Positions 7,844 to 16,335 of a DNA stretch of 64,000 nucleotides are shown one piece after another. Location of the stretch: NCBI RefSeq assembly GCF_009683175.1, contig NZ_WKKW01000002.1, positions 1 through 64,000 on the forward strand. The letters run 5' to 3'. The stretch's first letter is position 1; each line of letters opens with the position of its first letter. A program made the translations under genes and the position numbers. This stretch comes from Bifidobacterium asteroides. GTDB taxonomy: Bacteria > Actinomycetota > Actinomycetes > Actinomycetales > Bifidobacteriaceae. Below the pieces are notes generated by a model. It did not search any database and was not told the DNA's origin. It saw nothing but the letters and a program-made list of their open reading frames with translations.

Positions 7844-8737
7844 TCAGCGGGATTCGAGAATATCAGCAATTCTTGCTTCCTGGTCGCCAGTAAGTTGGAC
7901 AGCAGGCTTTCGTATATCTGTACAAATCGGCAATCCCTTGGCCTTTACCGCTCCCTTAATAGAGGAAATAAACAGATCGGCCACATCATATATCTGCATT
8001 AAGGCATTGACACGCTCCGCACATCGCAGAGCCGTCTGGTAATCTTCATGCTCATATGCAGAATGCATGGCGACAAAGGTCTCTGGTTCAACGTTTGTTA
8101 GCCCGCAAAGCACTCCATCGCCACCGGCAATTCTGTTAGCTGTGTAGTATTCATCAAACCCCGAGAGTACACAAAAATCAGGATTAACCTTGCGAACAGC
8201 TGCGATTACCTTGCGAGTATGGCTGATCGTATCGACCGTATCTTTGATTCCGACGATATTGGGATGGCTGGAAACCAATTTGACAACTAGGTCTGGGGAC
8301 AAATCCATTCCTGTTCGGGGAGGAAAATTGTAAAGGAGGACCGGGAGTTTGATCGATTTGCAAATCATATCATAGTAGTCTTCAGCTGCCTCATTCGAGG
8401 GGCCGAAGTAATAGGGAGCTACAGCAACAACAGCATCAGCTCCGGATTCCTCGGCATTTATCGCGAAGTCGACCACCTCATCAGGATTTGTTCCGCCAAT
8501 CCCCACCAGCACCTTCATTCTGCACGCCACGTGATCTGAGACGTACTGTATGACCTTCTTTTTGGTCTCCAAATCGAATGCATAAAACTCACCTATGCTG
8601 CCAAAGATCAGTACTCCGTCAATTCCGGCATCGATCAGATGGTCGAGATGACGGCCCCAAAGATCGTAATCAATGTCACCGTTCTTTCTTGTAATCGTGA
8701 TCGAAGGGCAGTAAATACCGTGGAATTTTTTCGCCAT
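7844..8737 (-). CDS. DapA-family aldolase, probable 2-keto-3-deoxy sugar-acid aldolase
   Basis: The 297-residue TIM-barrel protein belongs to the DHDPS/N-acetylneuraminate lyase family. The Schiff-base lysine is Lys165 (GIKDT) and the catalytic tyrosine is Tyr136 (YNFPPRTG). The phosphate/carboxylate loop reads GSIGE instead of the GTTGE of true dihydrodipicolinate synthase. A canonical DapA is encoded at 24585-25496, so this copy is presumably catabolic. As the last gene of the operon with L-fuconate dehydratase and a GntP permease, it probably splits 2-keto-3-deoxy-L-fuconate into pyruvate and lactaldehyde. The start MAKKFHG is chosen because GAGGAG lies 7 nt upstream and overlaps the earlier in-frame ATG. 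Confidence 0.85.
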   Translation of the reverse strand: MAKKFHGIYCPSITITRKNGDIDYDLWGRHLDHLIDAGIDGVLIFGSIGEFYAFDLETKKKVIQYVSDHVACRMKVLVGIGGTNPDEVVDFAINAEESGADAVVAVAPYYFGPSNEAAEDYYDMICKSIKLPVLLYNFPPRTGMDLSPDLVVKLVSSHPNIVGIKDTVDTISHTRKVIAAVRKVNPDFCVLSGFDEYYTANRIAGGDGVLCGLTNVEPETFVAMHSAYEHEDYQTALRCAERVNALMQIYDVADLFISSIKGAVKAKGLPICTDIRKPAVQLTGDQEARIADILESR

Positions 8738-8832
8738 ACCAATACTCCTCATTCGTTAAACAATGAACCCCTATGCTTCTGGCAAGAAGTTTATGATGAA
8801 CGGGCTCATCCCCGAACCAACCAATCGCTCCT

Positions 8833-10269
8833 TTACATCAGGACAATGCTCAAGAGCATCACGAAGATGAACGCCACAACCCCTAAGAGAGTTTGCATCA
8901 CGGTCCATGTCTTGAACATCTCGGTCAAAGAGAATCCGAAATATTCCTTGACCAACCACAATCCGGCATCGTTGACGAATGAGAATACGATGGAACCGGC
9001 ACCAATGGCCAATACCAGAAGAGTCACACCAACGGGGTTCAGGCCCATCGCTACAGCCACTGGTTCAAGGATTCCTGCAGTAGTTATGGCAGATACCGTA
9101 GAAGAGCCGGTCGCAATCCTCACAAACGCAGCGATAACCCAAGCGATAAGCAGCACCGAAATATGGGAGGTCTTCACAAATTCAGTTAACATATCGCCAA
9201 TCCCGGTATCAATAAGGACTGTCTTGAAACCACCACCCGCGCCTAGGATAAAGACGATTCCTGCGATGGGCTTCAGAGAATTGCCTGCCTCGCTTTGAAT
9301 TTTCTTCCATGGGAAATTGGTGACCTTGAAGAGGACAAGGGCCGAGAAAATGAGCGAAATCAGCAAGGCGACCTCAGGATTGCCGACGAACTGCAATATC
9401 TGCGGACCCATCGCTTTTGAAGTGCCAAGCTTAGGATCGATCATTGTTGCAATGGATGTGATCAACAGCAGAAGGGCTGGGAAAATAATGCACATAAGAG
9501 AGAGCAAGAACGAAGGACGCCTGCTACCCTCTGGTCGATTTTCCAAACTCGACATGTCGAAAGTATCTGGAGCCCCTCTACCAACAATCCTTGTAGCATA
9601 GCGCGCAAAGAGAGGGCCGCAAATAATGACAGTGGGAATAGCGATCAGCACACCAATTCCCATGGTTATGCCCATGCTTCCGTTAGAAAACGTCTTTAAG
9701 GCAGCCGTAGGTCCAGGATGAGGCGGTACAAGAGCCTGCATGGAAGACAAACCAGCCAGGGATGGCATTGCAATCATCATAATGGGCAACTTGGAACGCT
9801 TGGAAACCATGATAATGACCGGAACCATAATAATCAGGCCCACATCGAAGAACATGGGCAACCCTATCAGCGAACCAATCAAAGCCATAGTCCAGGGCAA
9901 CCATTTTGTTGACGAATGATCAACCAGTGTGTCTACAAGCACACCAGTCGCACCCGTAACCATGAGTGTTTGACCTAGCATGGCACCGATTCCAACTAAT
10001 ATGCCCACGCTTTTGGTCGTCGAACCGAACCCATCAAGAAAGGAATTGATGGTATTCATCAAACCATAGCCTGATCCGATGCCTGTGATCATCGATGCAA
10101 TCATTATGGCTATGAATGGGTGAACATGTGCGGCAGAGACCAACATGATCAACACAACCACACCCACGATAATGCTGATCAATAGAGCCACGGGGTTCAG
10201 ATGAACCTGTGGAGGCTGTTCTGAAGCAGCTGCCAAGAGTAAAGGAGCCGCTGCGATAATTGAATTCAT
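8833..10269 (-). CDS. GntP-family sugar-acid permease
   Basis: The 478-residue, highly hydrophobic product (about 12-14 membrane segments) belongs to the gluconate:H+ symporter family. Recognisable elements are FLDGFGSTTKSVGILVGIGAMLG, then GLPMFFDVGLIIMVPVI and SLAGLSSMQALVPPHPGPTAAL, the conserved GntP core. It imports aldonic acids. Between the fuconate dehydratase and aldolase genes, L-fuconate or a related 6-deoxy/aldonic acid is the inferred substrate. It has a weak AAAGA ribosome-binding site. The 201-nt spacer upstream contains a G/C-rich tandem repeat and a second copy of the start context. An 80-nt gap leads to the aldolase gene. Confidence 0.9.
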   Translation of the reverse strand: MNSIIAAAPLLLAAASEQPPQVHLNPVALLISIIVGVVVLIMLVSAAHVHPFIAIMIASMITGIGSGYGLMNTINSFLDGFGSTTKSVGILVGIGAMLGQTLMVTGATGVLVDTLVDHSSTKWLPWTMALIGSLIGLPMFFDVGLIIMVPVIIMVSKRSKLPIMMIAMPSLAGLSSMQALVPPHPGPTAALKTFSNGSMGITMGIGVLIAIPTVIICGPLFARYATRIVGRGAPDTFDMSSLENRPEGSRRPSFLLSLMCIIFPALLLLITSIATMIDPKLGTSKAMGPQILQFVGNPEVALLISLIFSALVLFKVTNFPWKKIQSEAGNSLKPIAGIVFILGAGGGFKTVLIDTGIGDMLTEFVKTSHISVLLIAWVIAAFVRIATGSSTVSAITTAGILEPVAVAMGLNPVGVTLLVLAIGAGSIVFSFVNDAGLWLVKEYFGFSLTEMFKTWTVMQTLLGVVAFIFVMLLSIVLM

Positions 10270-10418
10270 GAGACGTCTTTCTGTGAAACGATGTGCAATG
10301 TATGATTGAATTCATGCTTCATTCGAGCTCACCACATAAATGTTCCTAATGGAAAAGTCCGGGGCTCAGAACTTTGGAGCGAAAGGCATGAATTCAGCAG
10401 AATCAAATAGAAGGGAGT

Positions 10419-10447
10419 GAGGGCGAGGGGGCGAGGGGGCGAGGGGC
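10419..10447. repeat. GAGGG(GG)C tandem repeat in operon spacer
   Basis: Four consecutive units read GAGGGC, GAGGGGGC, GAGGGGGC, GAGGGGC on the plus strand. The repeat sits between the dehydratase stop and the permease start, so the operon transcript would carry a C-rich tract there. Unequal G-runs suggest slippage. It stands out in otherwise AT-richer DNA. Confidence 0.85.
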
Positions 10448-10470
10448 ATCATTGCCTTCCCAGCCGAACA

Positions 10471-11754
10471 TCAACCGCGGTAAATATACTTTTCGGCCGT
10501 CTCTATCGTCATCTCAGTGCCATTACCTGGGGCTGTGGGAGCCACATAATTGCCATTACGTATCTCAGTGGGATGGACAAAATACTCATGTTGGTTATCA
10601 ACGTATTCGATCATCCGGCCATCCATGGTACCAGACACTGCGCAGTAATCGAACATGGCAAAATGGCAGACAGCTTCGCACAACCCGACTCCTCCGGCAT
10701 GCGGGCATACAATTTTATTGAACTTCTTTGCCATAAGATACTCGAGCACGATCTCCTGAGGGCCAGCAACCCTGGTAGCGTCTATCTGCATGACGCCGAA
10801 GGCATTTTCTTGTAGGAATTGCTTGAACATGATGCGGTTCTGCATCTGCTCGCCGGTTGCTACAGGGATGGGGTTGATAGCACGGGCGATAGTCGCGTGA
10901 CCAATGATATCGTCTGGATTAGTCGGCTCCTCCACCCAAGCCAAATCAAAATCATGAAACTTATTGATCCACTCTATGGCCTCAGGAACATCCCATACTT
11001 GATTTGCATCAACCGCTAAGCGAACTTCAGGACCAACTGTCTCACGAGCCAATGCGAGACGACGCAGATCGTCGTCAACATTATGCCCAACCTTAAGCTT
11101 GATTTGCTTGAAGCCTTTTTCTTGGGTCTCCTTCTTGGCTATTTCCACCATCTTCTCGTCTGCGTAACCCAGCCACCCTGCTGCAGTGGAGTATCCGGGA
11201 TAGCCGTTCTTGAGCAGATATTTGATACGCTCTTCCTTGCCTTCCTGCCCTTGTCTGAGGATTTCTGTAGCCTCCTCTGGACGAAGGGCATCAGTCAGAT
11301 AACGGAAATCAAGCGTGCTTACCAATTCCTCTGGTTCCATCTCAGCAAGGAGCCTCCACAGGGGCTTGCCTGCCCTCTTAGCCTTAATGTCCCAAAGAGC
11401 GCTAAGTACAGCGCCAATGGCCATATGTTCCACTCCCTTTTCCGGACCAAGCCATCGCAATTGGGAGTCGCCGACCAAGAGATCCCAGGCACTTCGCATG
11501 TTATCAAGAAAATCCTCAACATTACGCCCTAACAAGACCTGCGACATGGAATCAATGGCCCTGCAGACCACATCGTTACCCCGACCGATGGTGAAGACAA
11601 AACCCGTGCCTACGATACCGTCGTCTTTATTAGTGTGAACTTCTACGTACGCAGCGGAATAATCAGGATCCGGATTCATGGCATCTGAGCCGGATAGGGT
11701 TTGAGAAGTGGGAAAGCGAAAATCATATGTTTGGACTTTGGTGATTGTGCTCAC
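10471..11754 (-). CDS. L-fuconate dehydratase (enolase superfamily)
   Basis: The 427-residue enolase-superfamily protein dehydrates L-fuconate to 2-keto-3-deoxy-L-fuconate in the non-phosphorylating fucose route. The active-site set is complete and evenly placed: Lys219 and Lys221 (IKLKVG), metal ligands Asp249 (AVDAN), Glu275 (VEEP) and Glu302 (TGE), and His352 (CPHAGGVGLCE). The block RYLTDAL...GYPGYSTAAGWLGY is typical of FucD/ENOSF1 proteins. The open frame extends 11 codons upstream, but the start is probably GTG at 11754. AAGGAG lies 6 nt before it, and the protein then begins MSTITKVQTYDFRFPTS like its relatives. It is first in the operon and divergent from the LacI regulator. Confidence 0.9.
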   Translation of the reverse strand: MSTITKVQTYDFRFPTSQTLSGSDAMNPDPDYSAAYVEVHTNKDDGIVGTGFVFTIGRGNDVVCRAIDSMSQVLLGRNVEDFLDNMRSAWDLLVGDSQLRWLGPEKGVEHMAIGAVLSALWDIKAKRAGKPLWRLLAEMEPEELVSTLDFRYLTDALRPEEATEILRQGQEGKEERIKYLLKNGYPGYSTAAGWLGYADEKMVEIAKKETQEKGFKQIKLKVGHNVDDDLRRLALARETVGPEVRLAVDANQVWDVPEAIEWINKFHDFDLAWVEEPTNPDDIIGHATIARAINPIPVATGEQMQNRIMFKQFLQENAFGVMQIDATRVAGPQEIVLEYLMAKKFNKIVCPHAGGVGLCEAVCHFAMFDYCAVSGTMDGRMIEYVDNQHEYFVHPTEIRNGNYVAPTAPGNGTEMTIETAEKYIYRG

Positions 11755-11842
11755 GATAGACTCCTTCGTCATATATACCGCGATCAATTCTTTGATGACA
11801 GTTCAGACTATAGCGATATACTTCGAAAAGTACAAACATGCT

Positions 11843-11919
11843 TTGGAAATATTTCCAAGCTGGGGATCTTTATTATATACTTATGAACTAAGCAGGCTCT
11901 GCGTCAACCTGCAATTGCA
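11843..11919. promoter_or_regulatory. Palindromes in the fuconate/LacI divergent control region
   Basis: TTGGAAATATTTCCAA (11843-11858) is a perfect 16-bp palindrome. TGCAATTGCA (11910-11919) is a perfect 10-bp palindrome with outer CC/GG symmetry (CCTG...CAGG). Both lie between divergently transcribed genes, where a LacI-family protein would bind to control both sides. Neither has the usual central CG of LacI operators, so assignment as operators is inference. Confidence 0.5.
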
Positions 11920-11998
11920 CAGGTCTGCCTTTGTAACCCTAAGTTTCTGAGTCCCGTCCTTGCAAGGATCGATCAATGGGGGAAGGAAGTGACTTGCA

Positions 11999-12991
11999 GT
12001 GAAGGTTTCCGAAATAGCAGAGCTCGCTGGCGTTTCGGCGTCGACAGTTTCCAAGGTCATCAATGGCAGAGCGGGAATCGCTGCTGAGACTAGGCGACAT
12101 GTAGAGGAGGTGCTTGAAGAAAATGGATACTTCAAACCGCTGGTCAGCACCAAAGTATCTCATACAATTGAGCTGGTTCTAGACCATATCGACTCAGACT
12201 GTACAACAGCTTTTACCAAAGAAGTCTCGTATTGGGTACAGCAGGCCGGTTTCGCACTGACCGTAACCCAGCTAGAGGCAGGCCTCAGCATAGAGCACTG
12301 CTTCCGAAACATCATTGACCGCAACCCCATGGGTGTGGTGATACACCAGATAACTCAAATTCCCGAAGCAGAAAAGAAGCTTTTAAAATCTAGAAATATT
12401 CCATATGTTATATTAAATCCAGTCACACCTCTGGATGACAAAGCAATGTGGGTCTCCTTTGATAGGTGGACTGGAGCCTTTCAAATAACTCAGTATCTGA
12501 TATCTATGGGGCATAGACGCATCGGCATAATCAATGGTCCCGCAGATGCGCAGGCTACCATTTCGAGATATGGAGGTTTCCTCACCGCAGCACATCATGA
12601 GGACATTGATACTTCTGATGAGCTCGAAGAGACGACTGATCTCTCTCCTCAAAGCGGATATGAGGCTGCTTGTCACTTGCTTGACCGTTCTGATCGACCC
12701 ACTGCGATTTTTGCCTGCAACGACCAGGTAGCAACGGCCGTCTACCGTGCAGCACACGAAAGGGGCCTATCTATACCCGACGATCTCTCTGTCGTTGGTT
12801 TTGAGGATATATTCCCTGCAAATTACTTGGATCCGCCTCTGACGACAGTTCATCAACCCTTCAACTCTGCTTCACGTAAGGCCATAGAAATGATTATCGA
12901 TCAACGACGAAATCGAAAAACAGAAAATCACGTGGTATTACCTATGACTATCGTTAAACGTGGAAGCGTGATGCGCCCCAAAGAACACTAG
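11999..12991 (+). CDS. LacI-family transcriptional regulator
   Basis: The 330-residue repressor has the family helix-turn-helix at its extreme N-terminus (VSEIAELAGVSASTVSKVINGR) and hinge helix RRHVEEVLEENGY. A periplasmic-binding-protein-like effector domain follows, with typical blocks SMGHRRIGIINGP, AIFACNDQVATAVYRAAHERG and DDLSVVGFEDI. The start is GTG at 11999, with GGAAGG upstream at a long spacing. It is divergent from the L-fuconate dehydratase operon and is probably its local regulator, responding to the sugar acid or an intermediate. Codon use is AT-richer than housekeeping genes in this window, matching the operon. Confidence 0.9.
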   Translation: MKVSEIAELAGVSASTVSKVINGRAGIAAETRRHVEEVLEENGYFKPLVSTKVSHTIELVLDHIDSDCTTAFTKEVSYWVQQAGFALTVTQLEAGLSIEHCFRNIIDRNPMGVVIHQITQIPEAEKKLLKSRNIPYVILNPVTPLDDKAMWVSFDRWTGAFQITQYLISMGHRRIGIINGPADAQATISRYGGFLTAAHHEDIDTSDELEETTDLSPQSGYEAACHLLDRSDRPTAIFACNDQVATAVYRAAHERGLSIPDDLSVVGFEDIFPANYLDPPLTTVHQPFNSASRKAIEMIIDQRRNRKTENHVVLPMTIVKRGSVMRPKEH

Positions 12992-13495
12992 CAATACAGC
13001 TTAATATGCAAATTATTTTAATAAAAATAATCCCAAAGTAGGCAGTGTATGGTATTTGACATCATGATAGGCTAGTCCATTTTTTATTGAGGATCATCCA
13101 TGACAGTCATATATTTGTTGATCTAGGCACAAAGACACAGCATAGCAGTGCAACCGCGAACTGCGCATGTACAAAGCTTACCGCGATGCTTCGTCTTGGC
13201 ACAAAAGAAGCTATATTGCGAAAGAACCGATGTTTAACAGTGCGCGAAATACCGACATCCAACATGTCCTTCTGGTCGAATTTTCACAACATAAAGAAAA
13301 TTTTTGCCGATCTGAAATTTAGTGAAAATTAGTAATTTTAGTTCGTTGCACCTTAATTACAAGCAATATGTAGTCTTTCTAAAAAAACATCATGTACTAT
13401 CTAAGCATAAAGAATCACCATCTTTCTGACTCAGCGCGGAAAACATCGGACCAATCATCATATAGAGCAGATTATCCTAACTAAGGAAAGGTAAA
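12992..13495. other. AT-rich gene-poor stretch
   Basis: No supportable gene is seen in about 500 bp. An AT-rich inverted repeat (ATTATTTT...AAAAATAAT, around 13012-13031) follows the regulator stop and may be its terminator. An 81-codon open frame at 13087-13332 lacks a good ribosome-binding site and any recognisable sequence. The composition suggests acquired or decaying DNA. Confidence 0.5.
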
Positions 13496-13528
13496 GGGGT
13501 TGTCGGACTGCAGCGGTCCGACAACCCC
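13496..13528 (-). terminator. Strong terminator of the alcohol dehydrogenase gene
   Basis: GGGGTTGTCGGAC (13496-13508) pairs perfectly with GTCCGACAACCCC (13516-13528), a 13-bp stem with a 7-nt loop. On the minus strand it is followed by TTTACCTTT. It lies 82 bp beyond the dehydrogenase stop. Confidence 0.9.
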
Positions 13529-13610
13529 TCATAGATCCATATCATGAATCTACTCAATTAGGCACAGAGTTCTGGAATCAATTGATTTTCCAATAAACCC
13601 TAAAGACCGA

Positions 13611-14729
13611 TCAGTCGAATTCGGTGATGACCGAACGGATGACCTCGCCGTTGACCAGCTGCTTGTAAGCCTCGTCGATCTGGCTCAGCTTGATGTGCTG
13701 GCTGACGATGTCATGCATGTTCAGCCTGCCGTCCACAGCAAAGTCGGCATACATGGGGATGTCGTGCTTGATGTTGGTGGAGCCCATCCACACGCCCTTG
13801 AAGCCGCGCTGGTGAACCAGCAGGTCGGCCGGGTTGATCTCCAGGGAGACCGTGGCATCCGGCTTGGTCAGACCGATCGGGTAGGCGGTGCCGCCCACGC
13901 CCAGCATGTCCCAGGCCTGCTTCATGGTGACGGGCAGACCGATGGCCTCGAAGGCCTGGTCCACGCCGCCGTCAGTCAGCTCGCGCACCTTGGCCACAGG
14001 ATCCTCGTTCTTGGAGTTGATGACGTCGGTGGCGCCGAACTTGCGGGCGAACTCCAGCTTGTTGTCCAGCAGATCGATGGCGATGATCCGCTTGGCACCA
14101 CAAATCCGGGCTCCCGAGATGATGTTCAGACCGATGCCGCCGGTGCCGATGACGGCCACGGTGTCGCCAGGACGCACATGGGCGGTGTTGATGGCCGCTC
14201 CGGCTCCGGTGATGGTGGCGCAGCCGATGCAGGCGGCCTCATCCCACTTGACCTGGTTGTTGACCACAGCCAGCTGATTCTCGTGAATAAGGGCCTTCTC
14301 GGCGAAACCGCCGGTGCCGAAGGCCTGGGTGATGGGCCGACCGTCGGGGAAGGACAGACGGGGCTTCTCGCCCGCGCCGCGCACGCACTCCTGCTGCTGG
14401 GTGCAGGACTGGGGCTGGCCCTTGAGGCAGTTGGCGCAGTGTCCGCAGACCTGCTCCAGGGAGGCCACCACATGGTCGCCCACCTTGATCCCGGACACCT
14501 CGGGGCCCACGGCCTCGACGATGCCCGAGATCTCATGGCCGATCACAGCCGGGAAGGGGAAGAACTTGTCGTCATCCTCGACCAGATGCAGATCCGAATG
14601 GCACAGACCCGAGGCCTGCACGTCCACCAGGACCTCCGCGCCAATGGGGTCGTCAATGATGATCTCCTCGGGCTGGGCAAAGCCCTTGCCGATGCCGTAG
14701 GCAATCGACGCCTTGATCTTCTGAGGCAT
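13611..14729 (-). CDS. Zn-dependent alcohol dehydrogenase
   Basis: The 372-residue cytosolic medium-chain dehydrogenase interconverts alcohols and aldehydes with NAD(H). Catalytic zinc ligands are Cys43 and His65 with Glu66 (GHE), and the structural zinc cysteines are Cys95, 98, 101 and 109. The Rossmann motif GTGGIGL is present. The start MPQKIKAS is chosen because AGGAG lies 7 nt upstream; the longer open frame has no such site. It is monocistronic with its own strong terminator. A role in reducing lactaldehyde from the adjacent sugar-acid pathway is possible, but composition matches the core genome. A general fermentative alcohol dehydrogenase is as likely. Confidence 0.88.
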   Translation of the reverse strand: MPQKIKASIAYGIGKGFAQPEEIIIDDPIGAEVLVDVQASGLCHSDLHLVEDDDKFFPFPAVIGHEISGIVEAVGPEVSGIKVGDHVVASLEQVCGHCANCLKGQPQSCTQQQECVRGAGEKPRLSFPDGRPITQAFGTGGFAEKALIHENQLAVVNNQVKWDEAACIGCATITGAGAAINTAHVRPGDTVAVIGTGGIGLNIISGARICGAKRIIAIDLLDNKLEFARKFGATDVINSKNEDPVAKVRELTDGGVDQAFEAIGLPVTMKQAWDMLGVGGTAYPIGLTKPDATVSLEINPADLLVHQRGFKGVWMGSTNIKHDIPMYADFAVDGRLNMHDIVSQHIKLSQIDEAYKQLVNGEVIRSVITEFD

Positions 14730-14953
14730 AAACCATCTCCTAATCACAATGCCGCCACCGGCCTCATGCCGGGCAGGGCAAAACAACGTTGAATATTCCG
14801 CTGTGGCCACGGCCATCCTCAATGTATGAACCGCTGCCGCAGACCACCTTCATGCTAGCAGGAAAGAGGGGTCAATAGGCATTTAGACCGGCCCGGGAAA
14901 AGGCCTCCGGCGTTTCCTCGACGGGGGCCCCAAGCATCCATAGAATGGGCCTC

Positions 14954-15637
14954 ATGTGTGGACGATTCGCGGCCGACCTGGACTACTCCACCCTGGCCCA
15001 ACACTACGGTGCCCGGCAGGCTCCGGGACTGCCCGAACCCTCATGGAACATCAGCCCCGGGTCGGTCATCGCCCTGGTGGCCCAGGACCGACATGGGCAA
15101 CGGCACCTGCATCCGGCCCGCTGGAACCTGGTCCCCTCCTGGTCCGACAGCGATCGGATGGCCTACCCCACCCATAACGCCCGGGTGGAGAGCGCCCTGA
15201 CCAAGCGGACCTACGCAGAATCAGCCAGGAGTCAGAGGGCCATCATTCCGGCCAGCGGCTACTACGAGTGGACGCCTGACCATCAGCCCTACTACTTCCA
15301 GGCTCCCGACGGCCACACCCTGAACATCGCCGGACTCTACTCCTGGTGGCGTGCCAGGCCTGGTCAACCCTGGCTGCTGACCGCCACCATCCTGACGACG
15401 CAAGCCACGCCAGAGGCCGCCCGGGTGCACGATCGGATGCCCTTGCTGATCACCGATGAAAACCTGGACTCCTGGCTGGACCCAGACATAGAAGGCAGTA
15501 CGATCCTGCCCAAGGCTGTGGAACCCGGCCGTCAAGCCTCAGAAGAATTGACCATGCACCCAGTGGCGCCCCTGAAGGGGGACGGACCGGAACTGACTGA
15601 GGATATGGCCCTGGATCAGCGGGTCAAGAGAATTTAG
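14954..15637 (+). CDS. SRAP/HMCES-type abasic-site DNA-protein crosslinker
   Basis: The 227-residue protein protects abasic sites in single-stranded DNA by forming a thiazolidine crosslink through its N-terminal cysteine. The start is set by chemistry: Cys2 must become N-terminal after Met removal, so the ATG directly before TGT GGA CGA is correct, not the ATG three codons earlier. Other conserved residues are Asn75 (THNAR), Glu105 (YYEW) and His159 (VHDRMP). It is a stand-alone gene converging on def with a 14-bp gap. The family is often SOS-linked, but I see no LexA box I can defend here. Confidence 0.93.
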   Translation: MCGRFAADLDYSTLAQHYGARQAPGLPEPSWNISPGSVIALVAQDRHGQRHLHPARWNLVPSWSDSDRMAYPTHNARVESALTKRTYAESARSQRAIIPASGYYEWTPDHQPYYFQAPDGHTLNIAGLYSWWRARPGQPWLLTATILTTQATPEAARVHDRMPLLITDENLDSWLDPDIEGSTILPKAVEPGRQASEELTMHPVAPLKGDGPELTEDMALDQRVKRI

Positions 15638-15651
15638 AAGGTTCGCGGGAT

Positions 15652-16305
15652 TCAGATGGTGAAGCCCAGCTCCTGCGCCGCCTCGGTGGGGACCGGGTCG
15701 TAGGCCCAGTACTCGCTCAGGTTGTCATCGGAGGACAGGCTGCGAATCTCGGCCTTGTCGATGTAGACCTCACCCGACAGATGGTCGGTCTCATGCTGGA
15801 AGATGCGGGCCGGCCAGCCGTGCATGTGCTGGCGATGCTTGCGCCCGGAACGGTCCTCCCAGCTGGCGGTGATGTCCAGCCAGCGCCGCCGGACCGCCTG
15901 GAACCCTTCCAGCGACAGGCATCCCTCGTAGAAGGCCGCGGTCTCCTGCCCGATAGGCTCATAGGAGGGGTTGATGATGACCCTGAAGGGCAGCTCGTCG
16001 ATCTGACGCGGATCGTCCTCATCGTCGCGGACATGGTCCTCGATGACGGCGATGGCCAGGCCCAGACCCACCTGGGGTGCCGCCAGCCCCACGCCCGGTG
16101 CCTCGAGCATGGTGGCACGCATGGCCTTGAGCAGCCTGTTCAGAGTCTTGGCTGCCAGCTGGCCCTGGTAGGGCTGGGCCTGCTGGCGCAGGACGGGTTC
16201 GCCCATCTGCACGATGGGCAGGAGCTCTTCCTTGCCGGCCTCGGCCAGCATGGATTCCACCCGGTGGTTGAGATCGGCGTCGAAGGCCGCCTTTCTGCCG
16301 AACAT
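15652..16305 (-). CDS. def: Peptide deformylase
   Basis: The 217-residue metalloenzyme removes the N-formyl group from nascent proteins. All three family motifs are present: GVGLAAPQVG (residues 71-80), EGCLS with metal ligand Cys129, and HETDH with His171, Glu172 and His175. It is longer than the roughly 170-residue minimum because of an N-terminal helix and a C-terminal tail, as in many actinobacterial forms. It follows glmM on the same strand by 30 nt, so it is probably co-transcribed. Confidence 0.95.
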   Translation of the reverse strand: MFGRKAAFDADLNHRVESMLAEAGKEELLPIVQMGEPVLRQQAQPYQGQLAAKTLNRLLKAMRATMLEAPGVGLAAPQVGLGLAIAVIEDHVRDDEDDPRQIDELPFRVIINPSYEPIGQETAAFYEGCLSLEGFQAVRRRWLDITASWEDRSGRKHRQHMHGWPARIFQHETDHLSGEVYIDKAEIRSLSSDDNLSEYWAYDPVPTEAAQELGFTI

Positions 16306-16335
16306 GGATGATTCCGCCTTTCCTGGGTCGTCGGT

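Noticed and set aside
7844-8737. Annotation of the island aldolase as a second dihydrodipicolinate synthase
   Set aside because: The GTTGE loop is changed to GSIGE and the operon context is sugar-acid catabolism; a canonical dapA is present at 24585-25496.
10419-10447. Short tandem repeats considered as a CRISPR array
   Set aside because: Units are 6-8 bp with no spacers; a simple sequence repeat. No cas genes are nearby.
13087-13332. 81-codon open frame in the AT-rich gap
   Set aside because: No convincing ribosome-binding site, no domain, and AT-rich DNA with mixed codon use; more likely non-coding.
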